From: Ilex aquifolium
Lineage: Eukaryota; Streptophyta; Magnoliopsida; Aquifoliales; Aquifoliaceae
DNA length: 64,000 nucleotides
Assembly: GCA_951799425.1 (NCBI GenBank)
Contig: OX637393.1
Coordinates: forward strand, 25,190,744 to 25,254,743
Reading direction: 5' to 3'
The notes under the pieces are model-generated. The model was not told where the DNA came from and made no database searches. It saw nothing but the letters and a program-made list of their open reading frames with translations. The position numbers and the translations under genes were made by a program. The number at the start of each line of letters is the position of its first letter. The stretch's first letter is position 1. Below are positions 1 to 11,529 of the stretch, in pieces.

Positions 1-400
1 CTTGCTTTGTTCCGCAGACTTACATGGGTTGGCATCATTGATGCTCTTTGAATGGTTTAAAGAGAAGTTGCAAGCAAGATTTCTTTGGAAAAGCTACCCA
101 TCACTTTATTTTTAAAGTACCCTCTTAAAGTTCTTTTATTATATAAGGAGCAATGTTTATGTCCTCCCCTACTCTCTTTATAATTTTGTTTTTTAATAAA
201 ATTTGCCCTATATGGGTTTAACTTAATATAGTTTTGTTCTTTTATTATATATGTCAACCGCAAAAAAAAAAATCATTTCCTTTTGCTGGTTATTTTGGAG
301 CTTAAATAAATTTCTTTTGTTATGGTGTTCAGGCATATTTTGCGTTAGACAAAATTCTGGTTAATCAACAAAGCACGTGTTGCAGTAAAATTTTATTACA
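1..400. other. No gene seen upstream of the FAR1-related locus
   Basis: AT-rich sequence with no convincing coding frame on either strand. It would hold the 5' flank or leader of the FAR1-related gene. No clear TATA box or repeat boundary was found. Confidence 0.5.
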
Positions 401-450
401 ATGGAAGGTGAATCTTCAAGTAGTTGATAGAAGAAAATGTTGTGACTGAA

Positions 451-2549
451 ATGATGAATGTAGTTGATGTAGACGAGCCTAAGGTTGGGATGATGTTCGA
501 AAGTTATAAACAGTTGCTTGAGTATTACACGGGTTATGGTAAGCGGTTAGGGTTCCCAGTGAAGATAAGATCATCAACAAAAGGGGATGATGGTGAGTTG
601 AAATACGTGACTATTGCTTGTTCTCGATCAGGCAAGTCAAAGTCCACTTCCAAAAATCCATTGAAGCCGCAACCAAGCATAAAAGTAGGTTGTAAGGCTA
701 AGGTCCTAGCAATTTTGTGTGCAGATGGAAAGTGGCGACTGAACACTGTCATGCTTGATCATAACCATGAGTTGAGTCCAAGCAAAGCCCGATTTTTTCG
801 ATGCAATCGAGTGATGAGACCACATGTGAAAAGGAAGCTTGAATTGAACGATCGAGCGGGAATTAGACTAAATAAAAATTTCACCTCGTTTGTAGTTGAA
901 GCTGGGGGGCATGAAAATATCTCCTTTTTAGAGAAGGATTGTAGAAACTATATTGAGAAAATAAGGCGGTTACGGCTCGGAGAAGGAGATGCCTCTGCAA
1001 TACAAAAGTATTTCTTAAAGATGCAAGCTGAAAATGCAAATTTCTTTTATACAATGGATTTGGATGATGAGGGTTGGTTAAGGAATTTGTTTTGGGCTGA
1101 TGCGAGGAGTAGGGCAGCATATCAAGAATTTGGTGATGTTATTACATTTGATACTACATATTTGACAAATAAGTATGACATGCCCTTTGCTCCATTTGTA
1201 GGTGTTAATCATCACGGGCAATCGACTTTGCTTGGATGTGGTTTGATCTCCAGTGAAGACATAGAAACATTTACTTGGTTGTTTCAATCGTGGCTTGCAT
1301 GTATGTCTTGGAAAGCTTCACATGCCATAATTACCGATCAAGACAAAGCCATGCAAAAAGCAGTTGAGATTGTTTTTCCTAATGCTAAACATCGATGGTG
1401 CTTATGGCACATCATGAAGAAATTGCCTGAAAAGTGAGAGGTTATGAGCAGTATGAATCCATCAAATATTTCTTGCAAAGGGCCGTTTATGATTCATTAA
1501 GTTGTACTGAATTTGAAGAAAGTTGGAATGGAATGATTGAAAAGTATATGCTACATAATAATGATTGGCTGAGTGGGTTGTACAATGAGAGGCGTCGTTG
1601 GGTGCCGATCTTTGTGAAAAACATTTTTTGGGCGGGAATGTCTACCACACAACGAAGTGAGAGTATGAACTCATTCTTTGATGGCTATGTCAACTCTAAG
1701 ACTACCTTGAAACAATTTGTCGAACAATATGAAAATGCATTGAAAAGTAAGGTGGAAAAGGAGAGCCAGGAAGAATGTAAGTCTGTATCTTCGCAAGTCC
1801 CTTGTGTAACCCATTATAACATGGAGAAACAAGTTCAAAGAGTCTACACTATCTCAAAATTTAAGGAGTTCCAAAGCGAATTGACAGGGAAGATGTATTG
1901 TGATTTGACTGCAGTCAAAGTGGAAGGTTTGATTTCTGAATACGACGTATCTGAGGATATCATGATTGAGGAGAAAAGAAAGAGTGCAAATTTCAAGGTT
2001 TGGTTCAATGAAAAAGATTCTGAAGTGAAGTGCAATTGTTGCTTGTTTGAGTATAGAGGAATATTATGCAAGCATGCAGTGGCAGTGTTAATCCGTAGAA
2101 AGATTTACTCACTTCCTGATAAGTACATCATACGGAGATGGAGGAAGGATGTGAAAAGATGTCACACAAAGATTAAAATCAGTTATAACTGTTTGAGTGC
2201 CACGCCTGAAGCAGAACGATTTGATAAAATGTGCAATGCTTTTAGCGAGTTGGCAAGCTTGGCGGCAGAATATGAAGATAAGTGCACGTTTGTGATGGAT
2301 TGTATACATGATCTAAAGGAGAAACTACAACAAAACGAAGGAGGTAGTGGAAGTTATCAACCAAGTCCCAGCTCGATTGTTGGTAGAAACTCTGGTGAGA
2401 AGAAAATACTTACTCCATTAGCAGTTAGAAGCAAAGGCCGTCCACCATTCAAAAGGAAGCAATCAAAAGTTGAGCAAGTTACAAGGAAAAAAAAGAAAAC
2501 GAAAAAGAAGATGATATCGCAAGGAAATAATACCACTAAAGGAGAAGAG
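451..2549 (+). pseudogene. FAR1-related (FRS-like) main exon, frameshifted
   Basis: FAR1-related proteins are plant transcription factors derived from Mutator-like transposases and act in the nucleus. The frame opens with an N-terminal FAR1 DNA-binding domain, with Cys in the IACSRSGK and VGCKAK strings and the HNH of LDHNHEL at about 760-768. The MULE transposase fold follows: FDTTY with its Asp at 1150-1152, a second Asp in TDQDKAM (about 1335) and the WCLWH pair at 1399-1413. After a one-base shift at about 1434 the frame continues with FEESW, a SWIM zinc finger (CNC...CKH, about 2030-2078) and a Lys-rich tail containing RSKGRPPFKRK. The first half stops at TGA 1435-1437 and the second resumes in the next frame without loss of conserved residues, so one base seems to be missing. 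The first in-frame ATG is 451. An ATG at 401 opens only MEGESSSS before a stop, which may mark a second lesion. It could instead be a MULE transposase, but the downstream exons favour a host gene. Confidence 0.85.
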
Positions 2550-2621
2550 GTGTGAATAAAATGACAATTTTTAAAATAATAATGTAGTAATTATTTCATT
2601 TCGTTATTTTATTTTTTGTAG

Positions 2622-3657
2622 GATTGCCGACCGAGTGAAAGTGATGCCATTGGGCTTGTTGGTGGTCAACCCACGAGTGAAGCGATTGATGTACTTGGAA
2701 CACAAGAAAGTATTGGGATGAAAGTATGACATCAACATCCAAATTATAATTATAATATTTGGATGTTATTTATTATTATGATATGTCTTAATTTTTTAAC
2801 TCTAAACATGTAGGATTCGCATATTACACAAACGGTTAATGTTGGCATAAGTGATGGCCAATGCTCCTCTTTGCAATTTTGTAATGTGAGTTATGAAAAT
2901 TATATATGTTATTATCTTGTTGACATCGTAGTTTTTTTTTATTGTATTATCTACTGTTTTTTTTTTTTTTTTTTGTGATAGAACAATATGGCCTTGCTAT
3001 GGGGGGTCACTCAAAGAGGTCTTGGAAATCATTTCATGGTTAGCAATCTAAGATTCATTATAGAAATTCTTTTTTTTAATGGTTGTACTATAATTTCAAT
3101 TTATGAAATTTCTTATTCTTGTTTACCATAACCAATATCTTTCTTGGGATGGTGAATAGGGTATGCACCCTGTGCCTTGTTCTAGCTTCATGCCTTGTTC
3201 TAGCTCCATGCCTTGTTCTAGCTCCAACGAAATGGTAGACATTTCGGAGTTGCTCATTACGTCTTCAACGTCAACGTCTAATGGCAAGTATATTTGATGA
3301 GTTGGAGAGAAATTTAGGAATTTTTGTTTTTTTATTCAAAAGTTGAGTTTTTGTTCTTAAACTTGAATCAACCATTAATTGTACTATTTTTTTTCCTATA
3401 GCAGGTACGGAGAAGAGGAAGATCGTCTAGTTTTGCAAGAGGAATATTGTAGTATTTTGTGTTCACTTTGTGTTACCCGTCCATCTGACATGATTTCTAT
3501 TGCTATGGTGGCGTTGATTTGCATTGTTATGCAAGAAAAAGATTACCTGTATTTAGTATTTTGTGTCCATTTGCGTTACCAATGTTGTATTGTTCTAATA
3601 CTTTTGGATGCTTTGGATATTTGTAATACAATTTATGGGTTGAATTTCGTCTTTTGA
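2622..3657 (+). CDS. Predicted 3' exons of the FAR1-related gene
   Basis: After a GT donor at 2550, five further exons can be drawn with GT-AG borders and one continuous frame: 2622-2723, 2814-2885, 2982-3038, 3160-3287 and 3402 (or 3405) to 3657. The first three are whole numbers of codons (34, 24 and 19). The fourth ends in phase 2 and joins the last in frame with either acceptor. The chance of five open joins arising at random is small, so this part looks maintained although the main exon carries a frameshift. The protein encoded is low in recognisable domains and includes a three-fold PCSSSM-like repeat. The final exon, rich in Cys and hydrophobic residues, is the least certain; the gene may end earlier. 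Transcript data would settle the splice sites. Confidence 0.55.
3175..3228 (+). repeat. 18-bp tandem repeat, three copies, in coding frame
   Basis: Three copies of an 18-base unit (TGCCTTGTTCTAGCTCCA-like), each six codons long, encode PCSSFM, PCSSSM and PCSSSN inside the predicted fourth 3' exon. Because the unit is a multiple of three, copy-number change would not break the frame. Confidence 0.85.
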
Positions 3658-4651
3658 TAATACATTGTTGTGGTTTGATGATTTGCTTAATTTTATCACT
3701 TGGTTAATTTTCTCATCAAGATCTACCCCACCTCTAGAGGATTAAGGCAGCTGGTCTGCTTGACTGCTCCTCTGATGTTGCCTGCAATCACTGCTGCAAA
3801 TGGACTGCCTGTTCAGCTGCAAATGGACTGCCTGTTCACTTGGTTAATTTTAAAAGCTGCATGTTTTCATTTCAGTTTGTTGAATTGAAAATATCTATTT
3901 GAATTTTTGACAATATCTATTTGAATTTTGACAATATCTATTTGAATTTTTTAAAACAACAAATTTGTTGCATTCATTCTGATGATAGCCTCCATTTTCT
4001 CCATCAACCCATGTCTGATTTAGGTGATGTTTGATTGGAGTTAGTTTTTTTTTTTATTGGGCATTTAATTGTGGCTTGATTGGGGCTTCTTGTTTGGTGT
4101 TTTATGTTGGATGGTAATAATGGTGTTCTGGACTGGGGGTGTATGGTGGTGGTGGCGGTCATGTAGTGGTTGCCATGATCGCGAGGTGCATACATTCGTG
4201 CATGAGCACAGCTCTACTAACACCATGTAACATTTGGTGCTACGTACAAATCTTGGTATAAGAACTTACACATTTGGTGTAAGAAATATACATAGGCAGA
4301 CTACAGATTAAGAGGAGCAGTACATTGATTCAGCAATTACTTTTTGGTATAAGAACTCAATTGTTCCACACAATGATAATACATCTACTCTCCATCAATT
4401 ATAAGAATTTACAACGGTTTTCTTCCCAAATAGCAACCCATCAATTCTAAAACAATTTACAATAGATTTTACAATGTCCAAAATATTAGAGTCTTACATA
4501 GACAATTCGTCGAATAGTTTGTAAGCAAAACCAATCTTGAGACTCCTACATAGACCTTTCCTCAAAAAAATACCCAATATCAAGCACACAAACCATGGTC
4601 CCCATTTTCATCAACAAATCAGTTCAAAAAAAAAAAAATTTCATCCCTAAT
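3658..4651. other. Intergenic stretch with two short tandem repeats
   Basis: No gene is supported here. A 23-bp unit (GCTGCAAATGGACTGCCTGT...) is perfectly duplicated at 3793-3815 and 3816-3838. A 21-22-bp unit containing ATATCTATTTGAATTTT occurs three times at 3891-3952. The rest is AT-rich and unassigned. Confidence 0.6.
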
Positions 4652-4879
4652 TCATAAGGCTGTTGATATGGTGCTGGACAATAGGCAGGCAGTCCGACGA
4701 TCCTGAAGCTCCTCCAATACCGTCTTTTCGTTCATCAACAAAACAGAGTACGAAGCATCACAAGATTTCACGGCCATTAATGGAGGAATTTGAGGAATCA
4801 TAAACAATAATTTGGGTATTGCAAGATTGACTGTCTCAAAGCTTCCATGGCCGATTGTTCCACCACGTACCCACTCCAT
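4652..4879 (-). pseudogene. Truncated MAP3K kinase domain, N-terminal end
   Basis: Read on the minus strand from the ATG at 4879, the protein begins MEWVRGGTIGHGSFETVNLA, which is the start of the plant MAPKKK17/18/20-type kinases. It has the glycine-rich loop GHGSF..V, then PLMAVKSCDAS with the ATP-binding Lys (AVK), then a helix C-like MNEKTVLEELQD containing a Glu. Similarity stops after LQD; the remaining 20 or so residues do not resemble the expected CPxIVRCFGDD-like continuation. About 76 residues remain of a domain near 260, so it cannot be an active kinase. There is no intron, which fits both retro-copying and the mostly intronless parent family. The family assignment rests on memory of the motif order, and a protein search would confirm it. 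Confidence 0.7.
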
Positions 4880-5768
4880 GGGTATGATCAGAGCTCGAAT
4901 TGTGAGTCTTTGTGGGTAAAAATGATGGTTTACTGTGAAGAAGATTGTCATGAGGATGTTTGCACTTTAGGGCTTTGGGGAAGAAAGTGTGCTTGGTTCG
5001 GGGAGAGAGAATATGAAAAGAGGGCTGATTTTTTGATGAAATCAAATTTTTTTAAGTTGTTGATTTTTTAAGTTTTTTTTTTTTTAAGAAATTAGGTGGC
5101 TTAATTTGCTGAGTTGGTAAGGACACCCAGCTGCCACATCATCAGGTCACCTATTTAGGTCTAAAAATTAGGTCCCAATAGCATTACCCTATATACGTAC
5201 AATAAAGATGTGTGTGTGATATGAACAGTAAAGATGGAGAGCAGTTGCATTAGGATAGAATTTTGGAGAGACATGTGTCTTAGTTTAGAAAGAGAATCAT
5301 GAAAGATGAGAGTGTGAGAGACAATCAATGTCTCAGTATAGAAAGTGATCCCTTAATATAAGAAATAAAATCAAGAAAATAATGATAAGAGTTGTAATCT
5401 GTATTTTAGGGAGAGAGAGACAGAGTTGAGGAATGAGTGATCGCTTAATTGTCGGATTTGATTGGGTTGGAGAATTAAATTTAGGGATGTTAGTTTTGGA
5501 AACTAAAAGTTTTGAGCGGCAAAAAATTTTCAAGAGCTAATATGGTACGTCGGATCGAAACGATCTGAGACGTTAATAACTTGAGACAGTTTAAAATATC
5601 GACAGTCGTTGGATGATGACTTTTTTGATCTCGAAACGATCTAGGTCGCTCTTTGTCTCTAAAATTTAAAATCGTTCTACTTTATTATATAGATGTACTA
5701 ACTACTCTCCATTGTGTTGGTAAGTGAATTAATAGTTTATTCAAATTCATACATTTCACCAACAGTTG
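4880..5768. other. No gene seen; low-complexity flank
   Basis: No coding frame of note. The string TCGAAACGATCT occurs twice about 80 bp apart (near 5557 and 5633). The stretch from 5700 leads into the 5' repeat of the Copia element. Confidence 0.45.
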
Positions 5769-6162
5769 CACCCAAGCTTTGCATCCAAAAGTTGCAGTTG
5801 TGCCAGATTGTATTACAAAAAAACAACGGAAAAAAATTGAGTGAAGACAAAAAACAGAGAAAAGTATACTGAGAATAACTAGAGTTTGAAAAGTGGATTT
5901 TGGAAAGAATTTATTCAATCTGATTTCTTTGCTTTCAATTCAAGAATGCTATCTTTTGGCAATTTTTTTTTTGTTTTGATTTGAGAATGATCAAGAGATA
6001 TTTGAGACACCTCTACATTTGCGAATGTACGCTTGTGAGAAGCGATAGTTGAATTCTGGAAGATAGAACGCCATAACCTGTTGCACTGGGTTTCATACTC
6101 AGAAAGACGAAAATATATTCTTAAGGACAGTGACTATATGCCTTTATCGATAAGTTTTTTAT
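5769..6162 (+). repeat. 5' direct repeat (LTR remnant) of the Copia element
   Basis: About 390 bp beginning CACCCAAGCTTTGCATCCAA closely match 11530-11932 in the same orientation, and the pair flanks Copia coding sequence, so these are the two LTR remnants. The 5' copy lacks a roughly 30-bp stretch present in the 3' copy near its start. Precise TG...CA ends, a tRNA-Met primer site and a target duplication were not found, so the outer boundaries are uncertain. Confidence 0.65.
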
Positions 6163-6237
6163 TCCTTACTTGTTTATTTTTTATATTGTAGCATTCTTGA
6201 TGTGAATTTTGATAACAATATTAAGAATAGAGTGAAC

Positions 6238-7146
6238 ATGGATGCTACAATTATAAACAGGACTATTCCGGATGTAACAAAAATCGAGTTTTTCAATGGG
6301 TCTAATTTTAAGCATTAGCAACAAAGGGTTATGATGTTACTAGATATTTCATGTGTTGCCTTTGTTTTAACTGATTTAAAACCCAAAAAAGATACAAAAA
6401 ATTATGAACGAGCAAAAGAAAAATGAGAAAAGACTGATACAGTTTGTCGAAATATTATCTTGAATGCTCTATCGAATGAAATTTTTGATGTTTACTATAA
6501 TTATAAGCATGTTAGGGAGATTTGAGATATTTTGGTGAAAAAGTATATTATCAAAGATGTGGGGGATTAAAAAGTATGCAATAGGAAATTTTTTAGACTA
6601 TAAGATAGTTGAGGAAAAGGATGAGTCTTCTTAAATTCATGATTATCATCTGAGTGTTAATGAGTTAAGGAATTATTTTGCCTAAAACATTCGTAGGTGG
6701 TGCTTTGATTGAAAAATTACCTGATTCTTGGAAAGTCTACAAAAATAATCTCAAACACAAAAGAAAAGATATGTTTTTGGAAGATGTAATCATCCATATT
6801 AGGATTGAGGAGAAAAATAATTTGAAGGATAAAACTGAAAAAACTAAGGAAAGTGTCTCTAAGGCCAATGTTGTGGGGACAACGAATAAGCCTTAATATA
6901 AGCATAAAGCATAAGAAAAAGAATCACAACGGAAAAAATCTCCATAAGGCTCAAGGTTCTAATTTTAAGAAGAAAGGTAATTGTTTTGTTTGTGGAAAGG
7001 CAGGACATTATGCTCAAGAATGCCGACACCAAAAGCGGAACGACAAACCTACCAAATCTAATGTCAATTTGGTTGAGGCGCATGATATTATTGCTACAGT
7101 CATATTCGAGGTTAACGTGGATGCTACTACAAAAATATTGGTTGAT
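6238..7146 (+). pseudogene. Copia gag with CCHC zinc knuckle, broken
   Basis: The frame starts at an ATG at 6238 and encodes a UBN2-type gag-like product with several stops and frame changes. The diagnostic part is the zinc knuckle at 6982-7023, CFVCGKAGHYAQEC, which matches C-x2-C-x4-H-x4-C. This protein normally packages element RNA in cytoplasmic particles. Stops at several points mean that no full gag could be made. Confidence 0.8.
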
Positions 7147-7559
7147 AGACTCCGGGGCTAACAAGCATATCTATAGCAATAGAAGTGCTTTTATCTCCTA
7201 CACACATGTGGGGAATAGAGAGGAACAAGTGTTTATGGGTGACTCTAGACCCTTGTCTGTTATGGGTAAGGGAAATGTGTTACTAAAATATGACTTCTGG
7301 AAAGATCCTCTCATTGTTTGAAGTGCTCCACATGCCTAATATTTGTTAGAATTTGGTGTCGGTATCTGTCTTGAATAAGGTACGAGTGAAAGTAACATTT
7401 GAGAGTGAAAAAATAATAATGACCAATAATGTCACTTTTGTTGGGAAAGGTTACTGTAATAAGGGTCTTTATATACTGAATGTTACTGAAGTCATGAATG
7501 AGAATGAATCTAGTTCTTTTACTTATGTGACTCTCTTGATATATGACATGGTAGATTAG
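7147..7559 (+). pseudogene. Copia aspartic protease remnant
   Basis: The catalytic motif is visible as WLIDSGANKHIYS, with DSG at 7148-7156, followed by FMGDSRPLSVMGKG, the usual spacing for Copia proteases. The frame ends at a stop at about 7319 and continues in another frame through the region leading to the pre-integrase domain. In an intact element this enzyme cleaves the gag-pol polyprotein. Confidence 0.75.
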
Positions 7560-8596
7560 GTCAAGTGAATTTTACTTATATCAAGAAGATGAGAGAATTA
7601 GGTCTTATCTCAAAATTTTCAAATTTGAATGTTGATAAATGTGAAGTTTGTGTTGAATCTAAAATCAATAAAAAATCTTCTAGGACGGTTGAAAGAGAAA
7701 CCGAATTACTTAATTTGATACATAGTGATTTAGGTAATCTTAAGAATACCATGACAAGAGGTGGAAAAAGATATTATGTTACTTTTATTAATGATTGTTT
7801 GATGTATACTAAATTATATTTGTTGAGGAATAATGATGAAGCAAGTGAAATATTTTTCAAATATAAACTAGAAGTCGAAAATCAACTGAATAGAAAAATA
7901 AAAAGGTTGAGGACTGATAGGGGAGGAGAATATGAAACTGACCCTTTTAATGAATTTTGTGAGCAACATGGTATTATACATGAAGTTACTCCTCCATACT
8001 CACCCGAATCTAATGGTGTAGACGGAAGGAAATATAAGACTTTAAAAGAAAGGATGAGTTCTATGTTAATAAGTTCAGGACTGCCGAATAATTTATGGGG
8101 AGAAGCTATTCTATCGGCATGTCATATTCAAAATAGAATTCCACATAAGAAAATAGGAAAAAATCCTTATGAAATTTGGGTAGGGCATCCACCATCCTTA
8201 AAATACTTAAAAGTGTGGAGGTGTTTAGCAAAAGTCATATTATCGGAACCTAAGAAGAGAAAATTAGGTTCTAAAACTTCAAATTGTATTTTTATAGGCT
8301 ATTCAATTAATAGTACTTCATATAGGTTTCTAGTGCTTAGAAGTAAGCATAACATTTTAGAACCTAACACAATCATTGAGGCTAAAAATACTATATTCTT
8401 TGAGGATAATTTTCCTGTGAAAAATAAGGTGTCAAATGAGAAAAGATTAATTCATGTTAGCAATGAACCCAAGGATGATATTTCTAGGGAAGAAATACAT
8501 GAACCTAGAAGCAGTAAAAGAGTAAGGAAAGAGACTAACTTAGGAGATGGGTTTTTCACATTTCTAATTGATAATGATCCAAAAACATATGAGTAA
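7560..8596 (+). pseudogene. Copia integrase with altered catalytic site
   Basis: The longest open frame of the element (343 residues) covers the pre-integrase zinc region (CEVC near residue 26) and the integrase core. The core Asp residues are present in HSDLGN and LRTDRGGEY. The third acidic residue, normally the Glu of an NGVAERKN-type motif, is replaced: the sequence reads NGVDGRKYKTL and the Glu position (8024-8026) is Gly. A histidine of the zinc region also appears as Gln upstream. The C-terminal part contains GCIFIGYS-like and RRSSRVRK-type strings typical of Copia. The frame has stayed open, but the enzyme is predicted inactive. Confidence 0.88.
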
Positions 8597-8599
8597 GCT

Positions 8600-10082
8600 A
8601 TTAGGTCACAAGATGCTACTTTTTGGAAAGAAGTAATTAAAGACAAGACTCTATTATGTCTAATCATACTTGGGAATTAGTAGAGTTACCTTCTGGTGCA
8701 AAACCTATTGGGTGCAAATGGATTCTTAAAAGGAAAATTGAAAATTGATTGAACAATTGATAAATACAAAGGTCGACTAGCAGCTAAAGGTTATAAACAA
8801 AGGAAAGATGTTGATTATTTTGATACTTATTCCCCAATTACAAGAACAACATCTATTAGGGCTTTGATTGCTATAGCTTCTATATATAAGTTAGTAATTC
8901 ATCAAATGGATGTGAAAACGGCGTTCTTAAATGGAGACTTGGAGGAGGAAATATACATGGAACAATCGAAAGGATATATTGTACTAGGTAAAAAGCATAT
9001 GTTATGTAAATTGATTAAATCATTTTATGGTTTAAACTTTAAAACAAACACTGAAACAATGGCACGAGAAATTTCACACTATTTTAGTGTCAAATGGCTT
9101 TAAAATTAATGACGTTGATAGATGTTTACGTTGTAAGTTTTATAGCAATTCTAGTGTTATTATTTGCTTGTACGTTGATGATATGCTTATAATGGGTACA
9201 AGTCTAGAGGTTTTTGCCAATACTAAAAAATTCTTGATGTCTAAGTTTGACATGGAAGATATGGGGAAGACAAATGTGATTTTAGGAATTAAGATTTTGA
9301 GAACTCCTAATAGTTTGATGTTGTATCAAGAACACTATGTGGATAAAATACTTAGAAAGTTTAACCATTTTGATCATAAGCCTATTTCTACACTTTATGA
9401 TGCTAGTGTTAAACTAAAGAAAAATAAAGGTGAACATATGTGTCAAAATGATTATGCTAAAATAATTGAAATTTTAATGTACCTTATGAATTGTACACGT
9501 CTTGATATTGCATATGCTATTGGTAGGTTAAATAGATACACACACTGGAATGCTATATCTATATTGTTGAAATACTTGAAATAGAATGCTAATTATGGTT
9601 TATCATATAGTGAATTTTTTGTTGTACTAGAAGGGTATATTGATGTTAACTGGATTTCTGATTCAGACGAGATGAAATCCATAAGTGGTTATGTGTTCAC
9701 CCTTGGTGGGGGTGCAGTGTCTTGGAAATCTTCCAAGCAAATGTGTACAACTCAGTCTACTATGGAGTCTGAGTTTATTGCCTTAGATAAGGCTGGTATT
9801 GAGGCTGAGTGGTTAAGAAACCTCTTAGTGGATATCCCTTTATAGATGAAACCAGTTTCATCTGTGTCTATGCATTGTGATTGCCAAGCTGAAATAGCAA
9901 GGGCAAAGAATAAGACCTATGGTAAAAATAGACATATATGCTTAAGACATAATACTGTGAGGCAGCTGCTTAATGATGGGATAATATCCTTAGATTTTGT
10001 GAGGTCGGAGTTGAATTTAGTCAATCCTCTGACAAAACCACTAGGGAGAAAACTAGTGGATAATACATCTAGGGGGATGTGA
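8600..10082 (+). pseudogene. Copia reverse transcriptase and RNase H, broken
   Basis: The RT begins near TWELVELPSGAKPIGCKW (about 8668-8720) and continues through YKQRKDVDYFDTYSPI and HQMDVKTAFLNGDLEEEIYM. The catalytic box YVDDM lies at 9171-9185. RNase H follows, with the strings [18 protein letters not shown] and [12 protein letters not shown], and the frame ends with VNPLTKPLGRKLV near 10060. Stops and frame changes occur near 8745, 9100, 9583 and 9843. Domain order gag-PR-IN-RT-RH identifies Ty1/Copia. Confidence 0.88.
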
Positions 10083-10482
10083 CTTATACCTGTATAAAAA
10101 TCACAAGTGATAGTAACCCAACTTACATGAATAGAGATCTCAAAAAGTAAGTTCATATGGGTAACGTATAAGGTTGAGTTTAACTCTTAATGGATCCATA
10201 GCCTAGATAAGGTAGTGTATCTAGTTGTAGTATACACTTGATGGATTCACCTATATAGTTGTGGAAGTGGGGTTGCTTCCTACGAGAGCTTGGGCATGTT
10301 CTCTAGAGAATCTATGAATATCTAGGTTGGGTGCATGACCTATTCGCACCAAACCACGATGAACAAACTCAGATTAGAGGTCTAATATGGATGATAAGTG
10401 TAGCAAGTTTACACCAAAAAAATCTAGTTCATAGAAATTTTATATTTCATTGGTTTCTGTAATCTCTGTTTATTTACCCTAA
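10083..10482 (+). other. Copia 3' non-coding region
   Basis: Sequence after the last coding frame of the Copia element, with no ORF. It ends where a new sequence starting GGGGTCGTTTGGATGCC follows a TAA trinucleotide. Confidence 0.5.
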
Positions 10483-11388
10483 GGGGTCGTTTGGATGCCG
10501 TATTAAGAAAATAAGGACTGTATTAGGGAATACAAGGCAATCCTGGATAGATAGATAAAATTGAAGATTAAATAGGGGATAAAAATAATACCAATTATAG
10601 TCAAGCGTTTGTTAAGTACGGTATTAAGAGTTGGATAATAAGTATCAAGTCCAATATAATATTTGATTAGGTAATTTATTCAATGGTATTAAATGAGTGG
10701 ACTAAAATACCCTCAATCATCTCCAATTTGATCCCTTATAGTGATACAATATTTCGTAGGCCTATGTCAATAGAACCAAAAGTTATGTAAATATTACTTA
10801 TTATGAATATTTTTAAATACTATTGGAATTAAACAAGCGTATTTTAATTGTGTAAAAGTGTATTTTGCATATATGCATTTTTTTATTATTAATGTCGTTG
10901 TTTATCATTATCCATATGAGCGACAAATGAGGTGCATCTATTACAGGTTATCCATATGAGGGGAGAAAATATTCATTACAATGGTAATACCACATGACAA
11001 TGTGATGTAATATCACCAGCCAATAATATTAAAACAAATAAGTAAATGGACCCCACAAAAATTAATAACCAACCTTTCATGTAAGCAAATAACTCTCCAT
11101 TCTTTCTACATGTAAGCCCAAGTGGGGCTCACCTTATCTACCTGAGGTTTTATTATTGGTTGGTAATACCATGTCATCAATGTTGATATTGAATCACTAT
11201 TGCATTCAATATTTACTCACATGAGGGGACGTCGGGTCATTGTAAAAAAGTTAAGGGTCGGTTTGTTATGAAATCAGGATGTCTATATAATTTTTATTAA
11301 AATAAATAAGAATAAATGATCACACGAAATTTTTTTATATTGAGGGTAAAATTGTAAAATAATGATATAATACACATAGGTTGTATTA
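10483..11388. mobile_element. MITE-like foldback insertion(s) in the Copia 3' end
   Basis: The left edge, CTAA then GGGGTCGTTTGGATGCC, resembles Tourist/PIF-type MITE termini next to a TAA target. A matching right terminus was not found. Within it, an imperfect inverted repeat of about 75 bp pairs roughly 10955-11030 with 11150-11230 (arms contain CCAATAAT and ATTATTGG). A second MITE-like start, GGGTCGGTTTGTTATG, lies near 11250. More than one insertion is likely, and the boundaries are tentative. Confidence 0.4.
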
Positions 11389-11502
11389 TGAGCTTTGCCG
11401 CCCTTGTGGTCCCACCCGGCTCGAATCCGGATTAGTCGGAGCCCAATGTGGCTTTCGGATACCGGATGGTTTGACCAAAAAAAAAAAAATAGTACGGATA
11501 GA
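11389..11502 (+). mobile_element. tRNA-derived SINE-like insertion
   Basis: About 114 bp containing GGCTCGAATCC, a good RNA polymerase III B-box, followed by GCCCAATGTGGC and a run of 13 A at the 3' end. An 8-bp direct repeat, TTGTATTA, flanks it at 11381-11388 and 11503-11510. No clear A-box is visible, so it may be 5'-truncated. Confidence 0.55.
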
Positions 11503-11529
11503 TTGTATTAGAATTATTCATATGTATTT

